A DNA stretch of 8,249 nt. Source: Nitrosomonadales bacterium (GTDB lineage: Bacteria > Pseudomonadota > Gammaproteobacteria > Burkholderiales > SG8-41). The notes under the pieces were generated by a model. That model did not search any database, had not been told where the DNA came from, and saw nothing but the letters and a program-made list of their open reading frames with translations. Positions 6,067 to 8,249 of this stretch are shown here, one piece after another. The stretch covers positions 1 through 8,249 of the forward strand of contig VFLF01000841.1 of the NCBI GenBank assembly GCA_009885185.1. The letters run 5' to 3'. The position numbers and the translations under genes are program-made. Within the stretch, counting starts at the first letter, position 1. Each line of letters starts with the position of its first letter.

Positions 6067-7302
6067 ATGACAGATATGACACCCATGGCTCCCGGTTGCC
6101 TCAAAGGAATCCGGGTACTGGATTTGACGCAGTTCGAGGCAGGCACCTCCTGCACCCAGGTGATGGCGTGGCTAGGCGCCGATGTAGCAAAAGTTGAAAA
6201 CCCAACCAGCGGCGATCCGGGCCGTCGGCTGGGGCCCACCAACAAGAAGGATGATCCCTATTTCCTCAACTACAACTCCAACAAGCGCTCGATTACCGTC
6301 AATCTGAAATCGCCGCGAGGTTTGGAGATCGTCAAGGACATGGCGAAGAAGGCCGATGTTTTCATGGAAAACTTCGCGCCCGGCGCCATCGAACGCCTGG
6401 GCTTGGGCTACGACGTGTTGAGCAAAATTAACCCGCGCATTATTTACGGGCAGGTGAAAGGCTTCGGCGAAGGCAGCCCGTACGCGAGCAACCTCGCCTT
6501 CGACATGATCGCGCAGGCCTGCGGCGGCACCATGAGCATTACCGGCGACGCCAACGGCCCGCCCGCCAAGCCGGGGCCGACGTTGGGCGATACCGGCACC
6601 GGCATGCTGATGCTGATCAGCATTCTGTCGGCGCTGTATCAGCGCAACGAAACCGGCAAGGGTGTGCACCTACAAGTGGCGATGCAGGATGCCATGCTGC
6701 ACTACATTCGCAATTCGTTCGGTATCACCGCCAAGACCGGCAAGCCCGCGCCGCGCACCGGCGCGCAATCGAACAGCGGCGGCAATCCGCCGTGCAACAT
6801 TTACCCGTGCGCGCCGGGCGGGCCGAACGACTACGTGTATGTTTACACCAGCCGCGGCAATCCGCAGCATTGGCCGCGGCTGCTCGAAGCGATCGGCCGC
6901 AAGGACCTTATCGGGGACCCTCGCTACGATACGCAAGCCGCGCGGGTCGAACACGAGGCGGAAATCGACGCCATCATCACCGAATTCACCCGCAAGCACG
7001 ACAAGTACGAGTGCATGCGCATCATTGGCGCCGCCGTCCCCGCCGGCGCGGTGCGCGATACGCTTGAACTGATGAACGATCCGAATTTCGAGGAGCGCGG
7101 CATCATCCAGACCATACAGCACCCGACCAACGGAGCCTTCAAGATGGCCGCCTGGCCGGTGCGCTTTAACGGCAAGCCGGTACCGGTCAAGCCGGCGCCG
7201 TTGCTGGGCCAGCATAGCGATGAAGTGCTCAAGGATTGGCTGGGCATGACACCCGAGCAAGTGTCCGCGCTGAACGCCGACAAGATAGTGGGCAACAAAT
7301 AA
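6067..7302 (+). CDS. Class III CoA-transferase (CaiB/BaiF family, formyl-CoA transferase-like)
   Basis: This 411-residue cytoplasmic enzyme moves CoA from an acyl-CoA donor to a carboxylic acid. Family features in order: GIRVLDLTQFEAG (14-26), LGADVAKVENP (36-46), GDPGR (49-53), NSNKRSITVNLKSPRG (70-85), DVFMENFAPGAIERLGLGY (97-115), and LGDTGTGM (173-180), whose Asp175 matches the catalytic Asp169 of Oxalobacter formyl-CoA transferase. RGIIQTIQHP and APLLGQHSDEVLK (C-terminal) are also family-typical, and the length is normal. Two differences from true Frc, from remembered alignment: the residue equivalent to Frc Gln17 is Glu24, and the Frc GGGGQ loop region reads NSGGNPPCNIYPC here. So the acid substrate need not be oxalate. 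The start is backed by GGAG at 6057. A ThDP enzyme gene follows 42 bases later, probably in the same operon. Confidence 0.92.
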   Translation: MTDMTPMAPGCLKGIRVLDLTQFEAGTSCTQVMAWLGADVAKVENPTSGDPGRRLGPTNKKDDPYFLNYNSNKRSITVNLKSPRGLEIVKDMAKKADVFMENFAPGAIERLGLGYDVLSKINPRIIYGQVKGFGEGSPYASNLAFDMIAQACGGTMSITGDANGPPAKPGPTLGDTGTGMLMLISILSALYQRNETGKGVHLQVAMQDAMLHYIRNSFGITAKTGKPAPRTGAQSNSGGNPPCNIYPCAPGGPNDYVYVYTSRGNPQHWPRLLEAIGRKDLIGDPRYDTQAARVEHEAEIDAIITEFTRKHDKYECMRIIGAAVPAGAVRDTLELMNDPNFEERGIIQTIQHPTNGAFKMAAWPVRFNGKPVPVKPAPLLGQHSDEVLKDWLGMTPEQVSALNADKIVGNK

Positions 7303-7344
7303 CCAGGCATCTTCGCCAAGCACATCACGCAAGGGGGGTCGATC

Positions 7345-8249
7345 ATGGCAGACATTACCGGCAATGACATTCTGGGCAGAGCACTGAAAAACGAAGGCAC
7401 CAAGGATCTTTTTTTCATCATGGGCGGGCCGATGCAGCACGCCGAGAAGGCCTGCGCCAACGAAGGCATACGCATGATCGATGTGCGTCACGAGCAGGCG
7501 GCGGCACTCTCGGCACAGGCCTACAGCCGGCTGCTGCAAAAGCCCGGCGTGTGCATGGCCGCCAGCGGCCCCGGCGTGATTAACCTGACCACCGGCATGG
7601 CCAACGCGCTGATTGATTGCGCGCCGGTGGTGGCGGTGGGCGGCTCCAGCGCCATTCATCAATTCGGCCGGCAGACGTTTCAGGAAATCGATCAGGTCGC
7701 CATCATGCGCGGCTGCTGCAAGTGGGTGGGGCAAGCCATCGAAATCCGCCGCATACCCGAAATGGTCAACACGGCTTTTCAGAAAGCCATGGGCGGCAAG
7801 CCGGGGCCGGCGTATCTCGATATGCCGGCGGACATACTGTACGGCAAATGTCCCGAAGAAGAAGTGCAATGGAGTCTTTCGGGACGTTCGCTGCTGCGTC
7901 CGCGCCCGATGGGCGAACAGGCGCAGGTCGATCAGCTCCTGACCGCGCTGAGTAAGGCGAAAAACCCGATCATTCTCACCGGCAGCGGCGTGATCTGGTC
8001 GCAGGCATGGCCGGAGCTGACCTCGTTTGTCGAGAAGGCCGGCATTCCGTTTTACACCACGCCGCAGGGACGCGGTGTGTTGCCGGACGATCATCCGTTG
8101 TCGTTCCTCACCATGCGATCATCGGCGTTTAAAGATGCCGATCTGATTTTGATCGTCGGCACGCGCATGAACTACATCATCGGGCACGCCGCGCCCCCGC
8201 GTTTCGCCGCCGGCGCGACGATTGCACGTATCGACATCGACGCGGATGA
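7345..8249 (+). CDS. Thiamine-diphosphate enzyme, oxalyl-CoA decarboxylase / 2-hydroxyacyl-CoA lyase type (cut by window edge)
   Basis: The frame is open from ATG 7345 to the window end, giving 301 codons plus two bases; a full enzyme of this class has about 540-580 residues. It starts after a strong AAGGGGGG site. The N-terminal ThDP Pyr domain covers about residues 1-170: RHEQAAAL (48-55) contains the catalytic Glu50, and the SGPGVINLTTGMANALIDCAP stretch (74-94) is typical. PGPAYLDMPADILYG closes that domain. The central Rossmann-like domain begins around residue 195 (NPIILTGSGVIW, then AGIPFYTTPQGRGVLPDDHP and DLILIVGTRMNYIIGHA) and resembles oxalyl-CoA decarboxylase and 2-hydroxyacyl-CoA lyase more than acetolactate synthase. 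The ThDP-binding GDG motif lies beyond the window. Pairing with a class III CoA-transferase supports a CoA-thioester substrate. Acetolactate synthase-like or benzoylformate decarboxylase-like function is not excluded. Confidence 0.87.
   Translation, partial: MADITGNDILGRALKNEGTKDLFFIMGGPMQHAEKACANEGIRMIDVRHEQAAALSAQAYSRLLQKPGVCMAASGPGVINLTTGMANALIDCAPVVAVGGSSAIHQFGRQTFQEIDQVAIMRGCCKWVGQAIEIRRIPEMVNTAFQKAMGGKPGPAYLDMPADILYGKCPEEEVQWSLSGRSLLRPRPMGEQAQVDQLLTALSKAKNPIILTGSGVIWSQAWPELTSFVEKAGIPFYTTPQGRGVLPDDHPLSFLTMRSSAFKDADLILIVGTRMNYIIGHAAPPRFAAGATIARIDIDAD

Noticed and set aside
6670..8094. Long open frame on the minus strand (474 codons) opposite the CoA-transferase and ThDP genes.
   Set aside because: It is antisense to two well-recognised enzymes, is rich in Arg/His/Ala with no domain, and spans their intergenic gap; long antisense frames are usual in GC-rich coding DNA.

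Overview
The window looks like a piece of a betaproteobacterial chromosome, most likely order Burkholderiales. This rests on the high GC content and on four genes for Bug-type (TctC-like) extracytoplasmic solute receptors, a family hugely expanded in Bordetella, Cupriavidus and relatives. The exact genus cannot be read from the sequence.

Layout, left to right. (1) Bases 1-315, minus strand, hold the N-terminal part of an AAA+ ATPase of the AAA_14/DUF4143 type, cut by the window edge. It starts directly beside a 37-bp near-perfect inverted repeat (316-352) that also carries a good sigma70-type promoter, placed so that the mRNA would be leaderless. (2) Bases 499-1476, minus strand, encode Bug receptor 1. 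(3) Bases 1564-2813, plus strand, divergent from receptor 1, hold a tandem pair of carboxymuconolactone-decarboxylase (CMD) family paralogs. The first has a Sec signal peptide and the second does not. (4) Bases 2822-5868, minus strand, convergent with the CMD pair, hold three further Bug receptor genes head to tail, probably one transcript. The signal-peptide region of the first transcribed one contains a perfect 26-bp palindrome. The last one carries a short in-frame insertion that matches a dispersed REP-like repeat. (5) Bases 5869-6066 are a divergent control region with a dyad and a palindrome. (6) Bases 6067-8249, plus strand, hold a class III (CaiB/formyl-CoA transferase-like) CoA-transferase, followed by a thiamine-diphosphate enzyme of the oxalyl-CoA decarboxylase / 2-hydroxyacyl-CoA lyase type, which runs off the right edge.

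How the parts may work together (inference). The Bug receptors would bind small carboxylates in the periplasm. The CoA-transferase would activate a carboxylate as its CoA thioester. The ThDP enzyme would decarboxylate or cleave that thioester, possibly regenerating formyl-CoA for the transferase, as in the oxalate Frc/Oxc pair. The CMD proteins may process a related intermediate. No TctA/TctB membrane genes are present, so the receptors are 'orphans' here. The ATPase at the left edge looks unrelated to this metabolic cluster.

No tRNA, rRNA, CRISPR array, insertion sequence or convincing rho-independent terminator was seen. No intergenic stretch exceeds about 200 bases.
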